Made by a program: the position numbers and the translations under genes. A stretch of 64,000 bases of DNA from Algibacter miyuki (lineage in GTDB: Bacteria > Bacteroidota > Bacteroidia > Flavobacteriales > Flavobacteriaceae), in the NCBI RefSeq assembly GCF_042427745.1, contig NZ_JBHMFA010000009.1, one strand, 5' to 3'. Each line of letters begins with the position of its first letter. Positions within the stretch are counted from its first letter, which is position 1. Of the stretch, positions 21,886 through 31,146 are shown piece after piece. The notes below the pieces were generated by a model, which had not been told where the DNA came from, did no database searches, and saw nothing but the letters and a program-made list of their open reading frames with translations.

Positions 21886-22782
21886 TTATAAATCTAGATC
21901 TTCTATGAGCTTTTGGGTTATCTTGTTTGCGCCAAAATAATTTAGATGATCTCCATCCCCAAAATAATTATTTGGTAAATCCATTAAAGAATAGTCTAGA
22001 GTTGTAACTCCTTTGTTTTTAAGGTTTTTAATAATTTTGTCATAAGTATTTAAAACTTCATTAGGAATTTTTGATTTGTACAATTTATGAGTTGGTAGAT
22101 TTATAACGTTGAATATTATATCGTTTTCCTTACATAAGTCATATATCTTATTAAGGTATTCTATTTGGACTTGACTTTCTTTGTATACCTTATTTTTATT
22201 ATTATAAAAATGAATTTTAATTTTATTATTTAGCAATATTGAATCTAAATTAGTTTCTTCGGATTTTCTAAATCCACCAATATAGGCATTCTTTCCTCTT
22301 AATATTTCTTTAAAATTAGTGTTAAGTATATTAGTAGTAATAGAGTAAACATTTGTTGACGAATTTTTGTTTAAAGTTTTTATTCCTTCATAATTTAAAC
22401 TGAAATAATATCTTTCCCAAAGAGCTTTAAATCGAGTGGACTCATTAAATCCGTATGTTTTTTCATCTTGAAAAAAGGTCAAGTTGTGTGGGGATAATCC
22501 AAGAATAATCATTGCGGGTTTTCTTTGAGAAATTATTTTTTTCAATTTATAGTATGAGAAAAAATATGTTTCGCTTGATTGTGATAAGTTATCTAATGCA
22601 ATGTTTAAATTATCATTAATTCCTGTTTGCGTATGGGAATCTCCTAAAACAAGAATGTTGCCCTTTAAATTAGTTGTTGTTTTCTTAAAAATATAACTAT
22701 CAACCTGTTTTAGTAAAACGGGAAATATGAGTATGGGTAAAATGAAGAATACGATTTTTATTATAAATTTTTTCATGCTCAA
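21886..22782 (-). CDS. SGNH-like hydrolase/acetyltransferase partner of the MBOAT protein
   Basis: 298 aa. One N-terminal TM or signal anchor (FIIKIVFFILPILIFPVLL), then an exported domain. SGNH block I is ILVLGDSHTQTGI with the catalytic Ser, and block V is GDGDHLNYFGA with the Asp/His pair. Such proteins (AlgJ/AlgX or DltD-like in role) pass an acetyl group onto an exported polysaccharide after MBOAT moves it across the membrane. The gene starts 6 bp after the MBOAT stop on the same strand, which supports a shared job. An alternative start is the ATG two codons downstream. The acceptor polymer is unknown. Confidence 0.7.
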   Translation of the reverse strand: MSMKKFIIKIVFFILPILIFPVLLKQVDSYIFKKTTTNLKGNILVLGDSHTQTGINDNLNIALDNLSQSSETYFFSYYKLKKIISQRKPAMIILGLSPHNLTFFQDEKTYGFNESTRFKALWERYYFSLNYEGIKTLNKNSSTNVYSITTNILNTNFKEILRGKNAYIGGFRKSEETNLDSILLNNKIKIHFYNNKNKVYKESQVQIEYLNKIYDLCKENDIIFNVINLPTHKLYKSKIPNEVLNTYDKIIKNLKNKGVTTLDYSLMDLPNNYFGDGDHLNYFGANKITQKLIEDLDL

Positions 22783-22788
22783 AATTGA

Positions 22789-24237
22789 TTAAAATTGGAA
22801 ATATATGAATTGTTGTTCTTCCCCCGCAAACCAAAATATAGCGATTACTATGGTGTAGTAAAAAGCATATCTAAAAATGGCTTTTGATGTCTTTTTTATG
22901 TTTGCAATTGCATATTGTTCGTCTCGTCCAATCCATTCTATAGTTAAAAATATAAATATTATAATTAGAGTTGTTAAAGCATGAAATGGATCCAAGAATT
23001 TTGGTAATGAAAATATTGTTTTTGAGAAAATCTCGGATAAATAAGACCATGCATGTGTGATGTTTTCAGCTCTAAAAAAGACCCAGGCTAATACTGTTAA
23101 GCCGAATGTAATGGTCATTTGACAGATTTCTTTGAAATTTGGTAAATGCCTTCCTTGTGCAATAATATTTGTGTTTACCCTGTTTTTGTTTAATAAGAGA
23201 AATGGCATAAAATATAAAGCATTTAAGATCCCCCAGGCAATAAATGTCCAGTTAGCTCCATGCCAAAACCCACTTACCGCAAATATTATAAATGTGTTTC
23301 TGATTTTCATCCAGGTTCCTCCGCGACTTCCTCCTAAAGGAATATATAGATAATCCCTAAACCAAGTTGAAAGTGATATATGCCAACGTCTCCAAAATTC
23401 GGCGGGATCTCTTGAAAAATAAGGGAAAGCAAAATTTTGCTTTAAATTGAAGCCAAAAAGCCTTGATGTGCCAATTGCAATATCTGAATATCCAGAGAAA
23501 TCACAATATATTTGGAATGTAAAAAATATTGCTCCTAGAAATAATGTGCTTCCAGAATAATCGGTTGAATTATTAAATACCTCATTTGCTATTTTTGCAG
23601 AATTATCAGCGATTACAATTTTTTTGAATAATCCCCATAGTATTTGTCTTAGTCCATCAATAGCTTTATTGTATTCAAAAGTTCGTTTTTTGTAGAATTG
23701 AGGGAGTAAATTTGTAGCTCTTTCAATTGGTCCAGCAACAAGTTGAGGAAAAAAACTAACAAATGCAGTAAATGCAATAAAATCTTTTGTTGGCTCAAGT
23801 TTTTCTTTATAGACATCTATTGTATAACTTAGAGTTTGAAAGGTGTAAAAGCTTATTCCAACTGGTAATATTATATTTAAACTTTGGGTGTTTATTGGTG
23901 TTCCAAAAAAAGAAAAAGCTGAGATGAAATTGTCAAGGAAGAAATTGTAGTATTTAAAAAAACCTAAAAAGCCAAGGTTTACAAGTATACTTAACCAAAG
24001 TAATATTTTTCTTTTAGATAAAGTTTTTTCTTTTGACAGTCGAACTCCTATTGAGTAATCAATTATTGTACTAAATAAAATTAGGGATAAAAACCTCCAA
24101 TCCCACCAACCATAAAACACATAACTAGCAAGAACGATTAAGAAATTTTGAAGTTTTAAATTGTTATTTGCAACAAACCAATATAATAAAAACACTATAG
24201 GTAAAAATATTGCAAAATCTATTGAGTTAAAGAACAT
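22789..24237 (-). CDS. MBOAT-family O-acyltransferase (AlgI-like)
   Basis: 482 aa multi-pass membrane protein with about eleven hydrophobic helices. Family signatures: LPVGISFYTFQTLSYTIDVY, FPQLVAGPIERATNLLPQF, FSGYSDIAIGTSRLFGF, EFWRRWHISLSTWFRDYLYIP and the catalytic His in FIIFAVSGFWHGANWTFIAWG. It moves acyl groups, usually acetyl, from cytoplasmic donors to an exported glycan in the alginate acetylation manner. It pairs with the SGNH gene 6 bp downstream. No glycan synthase is nearby in the window. Confidence 0.9.
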   Translation of the reverse strand: MFFNSIDFAIFLPIVFLLYWFVANNNLKLQNFLIVLASYVFYGWWDWRFLSLILFSTIIDYSIGVRLSKEKTLSKRKILLWLSILVNLGFLGFFKYYNFFLDNFISAFSFFGTPINTQSLNIILPVGISFYTFQTLSYTIDVYKEKLEPTKDFIAFTAFVSFFPQLVAGPIERATNLLPQFYKKRTFEYNKAIDGLRQILWGLFKKIVIADNSAKIANEVFNNSTDYSGSTLFLGAIFFTFQIYCDFSGYSDIAIGTSRLFGFNLKQNFAFPYFSRDPAEFWRRWHISLSTWFRDYLYIPLGGSRGGTWMKIRNTFIIFAVSGFWHGANWTFIAWGILNALYFMPFLLLNKNRVNTNIIAQGRHLPNFKEICQMTITFGLTVLAWVFFRAENITHAWSYLSEIFSKTIFSLPKFLDPFHALTTLIIIFIFLTIEWIGRDEQYAIANIKKTSKAIFRYAFYYTIVIAIFWFAGEEQQFIYFQF

Positions 24238-24437
24238 TTTCTTTTTTTATTGCCAAATATAATGTTTTTTTTGAATGACTTACAATATGATTCTGTTACA
24301 ACAATAGAATTACTGTTTTCGAGGTTGTAGTTTGGTTTTTTTTTTTACATTAGTGAATTAGAATGGATTTTGAGCCTAGTAATAAAATGGCTTTCATCTT
24401 GTATACACCCTATGCAATCAGTCTGTTTTTATAACCT

Positions 24438-25163
24438 CTACTGAAAAGTAAAATTAATAAATACACCACGTGTTTGCATGCTATTGATATTACTGGTCCA
24501 TGCACTATTTGGGTCGTCATCACGAACCAATTCATCATTTAAACCAAATAATCCGCGAATAGAAGGGGTGAATTTAAAATTGTATAAATAGAAATCTATT
24601 CCAAAACCAAGTTCGTAAAATTGAGAATTTTTTGTCGTTCTAAATTGTCCGTTTGAATTATCGTTTGGGTTATCTTGATTACTCGACAGGTTTAGTGCTG
24701 TTGAAAATCCACCAACAATAAAAGGCTTAAAATTATTAATACGCTTGGTGGATATTTTTAATAATAATGGGATATGAATGTAAGTCGATTTCACTTCTCT
24801 TACCAAATCGATATTTCTTGGAGTGCCAGAAAAGTACGAAGGGTCGTAATTTAATTCTCTTGTGGTTATAAGTAAACCGGGCTCTAAGCGTAAATCTAAA
24901 TAGTCGTTAATACGAAGGTTTCCAATTAAACCTACATTAAAACCAGTGGTTGTAGATACGCTAATATCTTTTAGATTTTCGTTGTAGTCAAAATTGAAAT
25001 CGTAATTGTTAAATCCTAAAAAATACCCCCAACGTAGCAATTTGTAATCGGTAGAGCCACTGCCTGTATTAGCATCGTAACGCACTTTTTCTTTTTTAAA
25101 TAGCTGCGCATTCGAGGTTTGTATTATAAATAAAAAGGCGATTAGGGATAAAATATGTTTCAT
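24438..25163 (-). CDS. porT: Type IX secretion protein PorT
   Basis: 241 aa. Signal peptide MKHILSLIAFLFIIQTSNAQ and then an outer-membrane beta-barrel. Recognisable features are LLRWGYFLGFNNYDFNFDY, LRINDYLDLRLEPGLLITTRELNY, STYIHIPLLLKISTKRINNFKPFIVGG and the final RGVFINFTFQ strand. PorT is required for type IX secretion and gliding in this phylum. It follows ubiE by 6 bp, a neighbour pair common in Flavobacteriaceae. The T9SS-targeted protein at 41416 is a probable client. Confidence 0.88.
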   Translation of the reverse strand: MKHILSLIAFLFIIQTSNAQLFKKEKVRYDANTGSGSTDYKLLRWGYFLGFNNYDFNFDYNENLKDISVSTTTGFNVGLIGNLRINDYLDLRLEPGLLITTRELNYDPSYFSGTPRNIDLVREVKSTYIHIPLLLKISTKRINNFKPFIVGGFSTALNLSSNQDNPNDNSNGQFRTTKNSQFYELGFGIDFYLYNFKFTPSIRGLFGLNDELVRDDDPNSAWTSNINSMQTRGVFINFTFQ

Positions 25164-25169
25164 GATAAA

Positions 25170-25895
25170 TTACTTCGACGATTTGTAAATTGTTGCCACA
25201 CCAAAAGTTTGTGGAAAATCTTCAACATCTATAAACCCAACTTTACGTAAAATATTGTTCAAAGCTTCACCATAAGGAAAAACAGATGCCGATTCGCATA
25301 AATATTTATAAGCACTTCTGTCTTTAGAAAAGGCTTTTCCTATAAGTGGTAAAATATTTTTTGTGTAAAAATTATAGCCTTGTTTATAAGGTGTTTTATC
25401 GGGCATTGAGGTTTCTAAAATCACGAAAGTACCTCCTGGTTTTAAAACTCTATAAATTTCTTTCAAACCATGTTCTAAAGTTTCAAAATTTCGAACACCA
25501 AAAGCAACTGTAATGGCATCGAAACTATTGTCTTCAAAAGGCATACTTTCACTATCGCCTAAAATCATTTCAATTTTAGAATCTAAGTTTTTCTTAGCTA
25601 CTTTTATTTTTCCAATATCTAGCATACCACTGCTAATATCGAAACCAACAATTCTGGTAGCACTTGTTTCTGCTAGGTTAATTGCTAAGTCGCCTGTTCC
25701 GGTGGCTACATCTAAAATGCTTTCTGGAGCACTTTCTGCAACTATTTTTACAACTTTTTTTCGCCATTGTATATCAATTCCAAAAGAAATTACACGGTTT
25801 AAGCCATCGTAATCTCCAGAAATAGTATCAAACATTTGGGTAACTTGTTCTTTCTTACCTAAATCGCTGTCTTTATATGGTTTAATTTTTGACAA
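25170..25895 (-). CDS. ubiE: Demethylmenaquinone methyltransferase (UbiE/MenG)
   Basis: 241 aa class I SAM methyltransferase that makes menaquinone, the respiratory quinone of this group. Motifs: MFDTISGDYDGLNRVISFGID (UbiE signature), ILDVATGTGDLAINLA (SAM motif I), GFDISSGMLDIGK, MILGDSESMPFEDNSFDAITVAFGVRNFE and LEIYRVLKPGGTFVILETS with one-residue variation (LKEIYRVL). Full length and in one unit with porT. Confidence 0.94.
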   Translation of the reverse strand: MSKIKPYKDSDLGKKEQVTQMFDTISGDYDGLNRVISFGIDIQWRKKVVKIVAESAPESILDVATGTGDLAINLAETSATRIVGFDISSGMLDIGKIKVAKKNLDSKIEMILGDSESMPFEDNSFDAITVAFGVRNFETLEHGLKEIYRVLKPGGTFVILETSMPDKTPYKQGYNFYTKNILPLIGKAFSKDRSAYKYLCESASVFPYGEALNNILRKVGFIDVEDFPQTFGVATIYKSSK

Positions 25896-26212
25896 ATCTT
25901 TATTTTTTTGGCAAACCTACATAATTTATTTTGACTTTATAATATTCCGTAAAGTGAAAATCGAGGTCGGCTGGTTTTGATTGTCAAAGGTATTGAATTT
26001 ATCAATATTTAGAAGTATATCTCGCTGTAAAGCGCCGTATTCAAAATAATTATAAAGTGTCATTCTAAATAACTAGTCTTAATTTTGCCTTATATTTGCA
26101 TCTCTTTTTAATATGAAGCACGAATGAAGTACGCCACGAGGAAACCGCAAGCGTTTGCCAATGGTTCAGCGAGTTGTATGTGTCTTCAGTTAAAAAACAA
26201 TAGAAGTTATAC
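25896..26212. other. Divergent promoter region between ubiE and trkA
   Basis: 317 bp with no clear gene. A TATATTTG box at 26091-26098 fits a plus-strand -7 element for trkA. A 30-codon frame (26124-26216) ends overlapping the trkA ATG. It could be a leader peptide, but support is weak. Confidence 0.35.
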
Positions 26213-27562
26213 ATGAAAATAATTATAGCAGGTGCTGGTGAGGTAGGGTTTCATTTAGCAAAACTCCTTTCCTACGAGTCTCAAGAAATCACTTTAATTG
26301 ATACCGATAAAGATAGTTTAGCTTATGCCGATAATCATTTAGATATTAGAGTTATTAAGGGCGATGCCACATCAATAGCTATTTTAAAAGAGTCTCGAGT
26401 AGAATCTAGTGATTTAGTTATCGCAGTAACTGCTAGCGAAACCACCAATATTACAGTTTGTGTTTTGGCTAAGCAATTAGGATCTAAACGTACCATTGCT
26501 AGAATTTCAAATACCGAGTTTATTCATCATAAAGATGAGGTTGGTTTTACAAAATTTGGAATAGATGAATTAATTTCTCCAGAAGCTTTAGCGGCTTCCG
26601 AAATTGAGTTATCACTTAAACAATCGTCATTTAATGATTCGTACGAATTTGAAAATGGTGCTTTAATGATGATTGGACTTACTCTAAGAAGTTCTGCATC
26701 CTTTGTTGGGAAAACCGTAAAACAAGCTGCTAAAATTTTTCCAGAATTACACTTTGTGCCTATTGCAATTCAGCGTTTTGGTACGCAATTTACTATTATT
26801 CCGCGTGGCGATACGGAGTTTAAACGTGGCGATCATATCGTTTTTGTAACGTCTAAAGGTGGTGAAGATGAGTTATGCCGACTTACAGGAAAACCAAATC
26901 GGGTTATTAAAAATGTGATGATTTTAGGCGGAAGTCAAATTGGTTTTAAAACCGCCAGATCTTTATCTGAGAAAGGATTTAATGTGAAGCTTTTAGAAGA
27001 AGATAAAGACCGTGCTTTCGATATTGCAGACGAGCTACCAAAGGTGTTAGTGTTGCATAGCGATGGCCGAAAGGTGGATTTATTAGAAGAAGAAAATATT
27101 GGCGATATGGATGCTTTTATTGCCGTAGGAAAAAATTCGGAAACCAATATCATGTCTTGTTTAGTAGCCAAATCTAAAGGTGTTAAAAAAACGGTGGCTT
27201 TGGTTGAGAATATGGATTATTTCGAGTTATCGCATTCCATTGGTATCGAAACGCTTATCAATAAAAAGTTACTGGCTGCAAATAATATTTTTAGATACAT
27301 CCGTAAAGGAGAAGTGGTAGCCATGACCAAGTTAAGTAACATGAATGCTGAACTTTTAGAGTTTGAAGTTAAACCAAGTTCAGCTATTTGTAATAAAGTA
27401 ATTAAAAATGTAGATTTTCCGCGTTCAGCCATTATTGGAGGTGTTATTCGTGACGGGTTAGGTGTTATCGCTTTGGGTGATTTCAAAATACAAGCTGGCG
27501 ATCGCATTGTAGTTTGCTGCTTATTACAATCTATTAAAGGAGTAGAAAAACTATTCCGTTAA
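26213..27562 (+). CDS. trkA: Trk potassium uptake regulatory protein TrkA
   Basis: 449 aa peripheral membrane protein. It is a duplicated RCK unit. The first NAD-binding half starts MKIIIAGAGEVGFHLAKLL with an acidic LIDTDKDS and VIKGDATSIAILKES. The second starts VMILGGSQIGFKTARSL with LLEEDKDRAFDIADEL and VLHSDGRKVDLLEEE. Each is followed by a TrkA_C domain (for example FVGKTVKQAAKIFPELHFVPIAI). It gates the TrkH channel by nucleotide binding. trkH follows 76 bp downstream, presumably in the same transcript. Confidence 0.93.
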   Translation: MKIIIAGAGEVGFHLAKLLSYESQEITLIDTDKDSLAYADNHLDIRVIKGDATSIAILKESRVESSDLVIAVTASETTNITVCVLAKQLGSKRTIARISNTEFIHHKDEVGFTKFGIDELISPEALAASEIELSLKQSSFNDSYEFENGALMMIGLTLRSSASFVGKTVKQAAKIFPELHFVPIAIQRFGTQFTIIPRGDTEFKRGDHIVFVTSKGGEDELCRLTGKPNRVIKNVMILGGSQIGFKTARSLSEKGFNVKLLEEDKDRAFDIADELPKVLVLHSDGRKVDLLEEENIGDMDAFIAVGKNSETNIMSCLVAKSKGVKKTVALVENMDYFELSHSIGIETLINKKLLAANNIFRYIRKGEVVAMTKLSNMNAELLEFEVKPSSAICNKVIKNVDFPRSAIIGGVIRDGLGVIALGDFKIQAGDRIVVCCLLQSIKGVEKLFR

Positions 27563-27638
27563 AAGTATTAGTCTTAAAAAAATAAAATGCCTCAAATATC
27601 ACATTTTCCAGAGTTGAAAAACCAATAGAAAAACCGAC

Positions 27639-29132
27639 ATGAAATTAAATTACAAAATCATTTTTCATTTCTTAGGCTTACTGCTTTTATTCAACGGAGG
27701 GTTTATGTTGCTATCCGCATTGGTTAGTTTTCTCTATAAAGATGGTGTAACATTTCAAATTTCAATGGCCGGTTTAGCTACGCTTTTAAGTGGCGTAATA
27801 GCTATGGTTTTAACCAAGGACCACAATAAGGAAATGAATAAGCGTGAAGGCTATATTGTGGTGTCATTCGGTTGGGTAATCATGTCACTTTCTGGTGCAT
27901 TACCGTATGTTTTTACCGATAGTATCCCGAATTTTACCAATGCTTTTTTTGAAACCATATCGGGCTACACCACTACAGGAGCATCCATTTTAAATGATAT
28001 TGAAGCCGTACCAAAAGGCGTATTATTTTGGCGAAGTTTAACACACTGGATTGGCGGTATGGGAATTATCGTGCTCGCTATCGCCATTTTGCCACTCTTA
28101 GGTATTGGAGGAATGCAACTTTTTGCAGCTGAAGCACCAGGGCCAAGTGCCGATAAATTACACCCTCGAATTACCGATACCGCAAAACGCTTATGGCTTA
28201 TCTATTTTGGTTACACCGCTGCCGAAACGTTATTGCTAAACCTAGCAGGAATGTCTTTTTTCGATGCCATCAACCACGCTATGTGCACACTGTCTACAGG
28301 TGGATTTTCTACAAAAAATGCCAGTGTAGCCTATTGGAACGATCAACCTATAATTCAATACATTATCATTGTGTTTATGTATTTGGCAGGTATCAATTTT
28401 GTACTCAGTTACTTTGCTTTTAAAGGAAAAGTTCAAAAAATATTCGGAGACGAAGAGTTTAAATTATACACCAAGTTCGTCATTATTTTTACCATCATCG
28501 CGGCACTAATAATTTACTTTAGAACCGATGCTGCATTATCCACCATCGATCATCCAATGGTTTGGGGTAAAGCCGAAAGCGCTTTCAGACATTCCCTTTT
28601 TCAAGTCCTATCCGTAATCACAACAACAGGTTTTGTTTCCGCAGATTATACGCTTTGGACACCCTTTTTAGTCGTTTTCTTTTTCGGGCTCATGTTTCTT
28701 GGTGGTTCAGCCGGAAGTACCTCGGGTGGTGTAAAAGTAGTACGCCATTTAATACTTATAAAAAATGGATTTCTAGAGTTTAAACGTACCCTGCATCCCA
28801 ACGCCATTCTGCCTGTGCGCTATAATAATCGCGCCATTTCAGGCGATATCGTATTCAATATTCTGGGGTTTTTCATACTCTATATGCTCTCATTTATTAT
28901 TGGCGCACTCGTGTTTTCCATGTTCGATATCGACTTTGAAGCATCCATTGGTTTAGCCGCATCAAGTTTAGGAAACGTTGGTCCTGCTTTGGGAGATTTT
29001 GGTCCCGTAAACAATTACGCAGCCCTGCCGCAGTTAGCCAAATGGTGGGCTTCATTCCTTATGTTAATTGGGCGTCTAGAGCTGTTTACCGTACTCATTT
29101 TATTTACCCCATTCTTTTGGCGAAACCGATAA
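27639..29132 (+). CDS. trkH: Trk potassium uptake membrane subunit TrkH
   Basis: 497 aa with about ten membrane helices and four pore-loop repeats. Filter-like segments include FFETISGYTTTGASIL, AMCTLSTGGFSTKNAS, LSVITTTGFVSADY and AASSLGNVGPALGDF. The GGSAGSTSGGVKVVRHLIL segment after the third pore loop is the intramembrane gating loop typical of the SKT superfamily. The protein imports potassium coupled to membrane potential under TrkA control. Confidence 0.93.
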   Translation: MKLNYKIIFHFLGLLLLFNGGFMLLSALVSFLYKDGVTFQISMAGLATLLSGVIAMVLTKDHNKEMNKREGYIVVSFGWVIMSLSGALPYVFTDSIPNFTNAFFETISGYTTTGASILNDIEAVPKGVLFWRSLTHWIGGMGIIVLAIAILPLLGIGGMQLFAAEAPGPSADKLHPRITDTAKRLWLIYFGYTAAETLLLNLAGMSFFDAINHAMCTLSTGGFSTKNASVAYWNDQPIIQYIIIVFMYLAGINFVLSYFAFKGKVQKIFGDEEFKLYTKFVIIFTIIAALIIYFRTDAALSTIDHPMVWGKAESAFRHSLFQVLSVITTTGFVSADYTLWTPFLVVFFFGLMFLGGSAGSTSGGVKVVRHLILIKNGFLEFKRTLHPNAILPVRYNNRAISGDIVFNILGFFILYMLSFIIGALVFSMFDIDFEASIGLAASSLGNVGPALGDFGPVNNYAALPQLAKWWASFLMLIGRLELFTVLILFTPFFWRNR

Positions 29133-29161
29133 AATAAATCATTTTCAAAAAATAATTATTT

Positions 29162-29251
29162 GGGCGTGCCCCGAAAAGGGTCGGGCTTTACACTACAAGT
29201 CCGCGCACTTCCTGCGTCAGGCTGTGGGCTTTCCACTGCAATCCCTCACGC
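29162..29251 (+). repeat. Dispersed intergenic repeat, copy C
   Basis: GGGCGTGCCCCGAAAAGGG, TCGGGCTTTACACTACA and a CAATCCCTCACGC end. It is the same orientation as copies A, D and E and lies between trkH and mpl. Confidence 0.75.
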
Positions 29252-29394
29252 AAGCTAGTTTGCTAAAACATAGGTTTTTCCTAAATATTGATTTTTTTGT
29301 CAAACCACGTCGTCATAAAAAACGATAATTTCTCTCCGAGAGCGTCCAACAATTCAACACAAAAAAGTATCTTTGAGGTATTCAAAATCAGCAC

Positions 29395-30750
29395 ATGAAC
29401 GTACATTTTATAGCCATTGGTGGCTCGGCTATGCACAATTTAGCATTAGCCCTTCATAATAAAGGATATCAAGTTACCGGAAGCGACGATACCATTTTCG
29501 AACCTTCAAAATCCAGACTGCAAACCAAAGGCTTATTGCCAGAAAATTTCGGATGGTTTCCAGAGAAAATTTCAGAAAACTTGGATGCCATCGTATTGGG
29601 TATGCATGCCAAAGCCGATAATCCTGAGTTATTAAAAGCACAAGAATTAGACCTTAAAATTTACAGTTATCCCGAGTTTTTGTACGAGCAATCTAAACAT
29701 AAAACGCGTGTAGTTATTGGTGGAAGCCACGGGAAAACAACCATAACATCCATGATTTTACACGTGATGCATTATCACGAAAAAGATGTCGATTACATGG
29801 TTGGTGCTCAACTCGAAGGGTTTGATGTTATGGTAAAACTCACCGATGATAACGATTTTATTGTACTCGAAGGCGACGAATATTTAAGTTCACCAATAGA
29901 TAGACGACCAAAGTTTCATTTATATAAACCTAATATAGCCTTGTTAAGCGGTATTGCTTGGGACCATATAAATGTGTTTCCAACCTATGAAAACTACGTA
30001 GAGCAATTCAGCATATTTGTAGATTCTATAGTTCGCGGAGGGAGTATAAACTATAACGAAGAAGACCCTGAAGTAAAACGTGTGGTAGAAGCTAGCCAAA
30101 ACACCATTAGAAAAATAGCCTACCAAACACCAGAATATACCGTAGAGAACGGAGAAACACTTTTAGAAACTCCGGAAGGCGCTTTACCTATTGAGATTTT
30201 CGGAAAGCACAACCTTAATAATTTGGCTGGTGCAAAATGGATTTGCCAACACATGGGGATTGATGAAGACGATTTTTTTGAAGCTATTGCCACATTTAAA
30301 GGTGCAAGCAAACGCTTAGAAAAAATTGCAGAAGGACAATCAAGTGTAGCGTATAAAGATTTCGCCCATTCTCCAAGTAAGGTTATGGCAACAACTAACG
30401 CCGTAAAAGAGCAATACGCCAACCGAAAAGTAGTAGCGTGTTTAGAGTTGCATACGTATAGCAGTTTAAACGCTGAATTTTTAAAAGAGTACAAAGGCGC
30501 CCTAGATGCTGCTGATGTCGCTGTGGTTTTCTATTCGCCGCATGCAGTAGAAATTAAAAAACTAAAAGAAGTAACTCACGAACAAATAGCAACGGCTTTT
30601 GAGCGCGACGACTTAATTATTTATACCAATCCAGACGATTTTAAAACTTTCTTATTTGAGCAAAACTTCGATAATTCAGCTTTACTTTTAATGAGTTCTG
30701 GTAATTATGGTGGTCTAGATTTTAATGCACTAAAGGCTTTAGTGGAGTAG
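29395..30750 (+). CDS. mpl: UDP-N-acetylmuramate:L-alanyl-gamma-D-glutamyl-meso-diaminopimelate ligase
   Basis: 451 aa Mur ligase family enzyme of peptidoglycan recycling, which attaches recovered tripeptide to UDP-MurNAc. Order of motifs: the N-terminal Rossmann part MNVHFIAIGGSAMHNLALAL, ATP P-loop VVIGGSHGKTTITSMIL, EGDEYLSSPIDRRPKFHLY, LSGIAWDHINVFPTYENY, IFGKHNLNNLAGAKWIC and FKGASKRLEKI with AYKDFAHSPSKV. The DRRPKF segment and the ANSPT-like DFAHSP distinguish Mpl from MurC. A TATCTTTG box at 29368-29375 may be its -7 element. Confidence 0.92.
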   Translation: MNVHFIAIGGSAMHNLALALHNKGYQVTGSDDTIFEPSKSRLQTKGLLPENFGWFPEKISENLDAIVLGMHAKADNPELLKAQELDLKIYSYPEFLYEQSKHKTRVVIGGSHGKTTITSMILHVMHYHEKDVDYMVGAQLEGFDVMVKLTDDNDFIVLEGDEYLSSPIDRRPKFHLYKPNIALLSGIAWDHINVFPTYENYVEQFSIFVDSIVRGGSINYNEEDPEVKRVVEASQNTIRKIAYQTPEYTVENGETLLETPEGALPIEIFGKHNLNNLAGAKWICQHMGIDEDDFFEAIATFKGASKRLEKIAEGQSSVAYKDFAHSPSKVMATTNAVKEQYANRKVVACLELHTYSSLNAEFLKEYKGALDAADVAVVFYSPHAVEIKKLKEVTHEQIATAFERDDLIIYTNPDDFKTFLFEQNFDNSALLLMSSGNYGGLDFNALKALVE

Positions 30751-31146
30751 AGTTGTGGTAATGCTAGAGTGAAGTTTAAAACATAATGCTATTATCTTTT
30801 CAACCAAAGGAATAATAGTCTTTTTACATAATACTCTTACTTTTGAGGTAAGATTTTTAGTTAAAAAAATATCGTTTTTAACTAAAATGTTTTATTTAAA
30901 AAGTGATTTTTCATATTAAAAAGGTTAGAAATACGGATAGTCTGTACTGTAAGTTATTTGGTAATTTCCGACCTAAACTATGAAAATTAAGCCAATACGT
31001 TTTGTTTGTTTTTTCTAGAAAACCGCTGAATTACAGATAAAGTATTGTAAGAAAATAAATAGCTTGTAAAAGTTGATTTTTAAAATTTCGATTGATATTA
31101 GTTTTAATCGTTTGTTATTTAAGTCCCTAACACTAAAATTATAAAC
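30751..31146. other. Intergenic region upstream of the FIST gene, no gene seen
   Basis: 396 bp, AT-rich, with no frame, hairpin or repeat that I can support. It must contain the promoter of the FIST / kinase pair, but I could not place a convincing TTG and TAnnTTTG pair. Confidence 0.4.

Noticed and set aside
26124..26216. A 30-codon frame overlapping the trkA start (possible leader peptide)
   Set aside because: Composition is not protein-like and nothing but the ATGA overlap supports it. Noted in the intergenic entry only.
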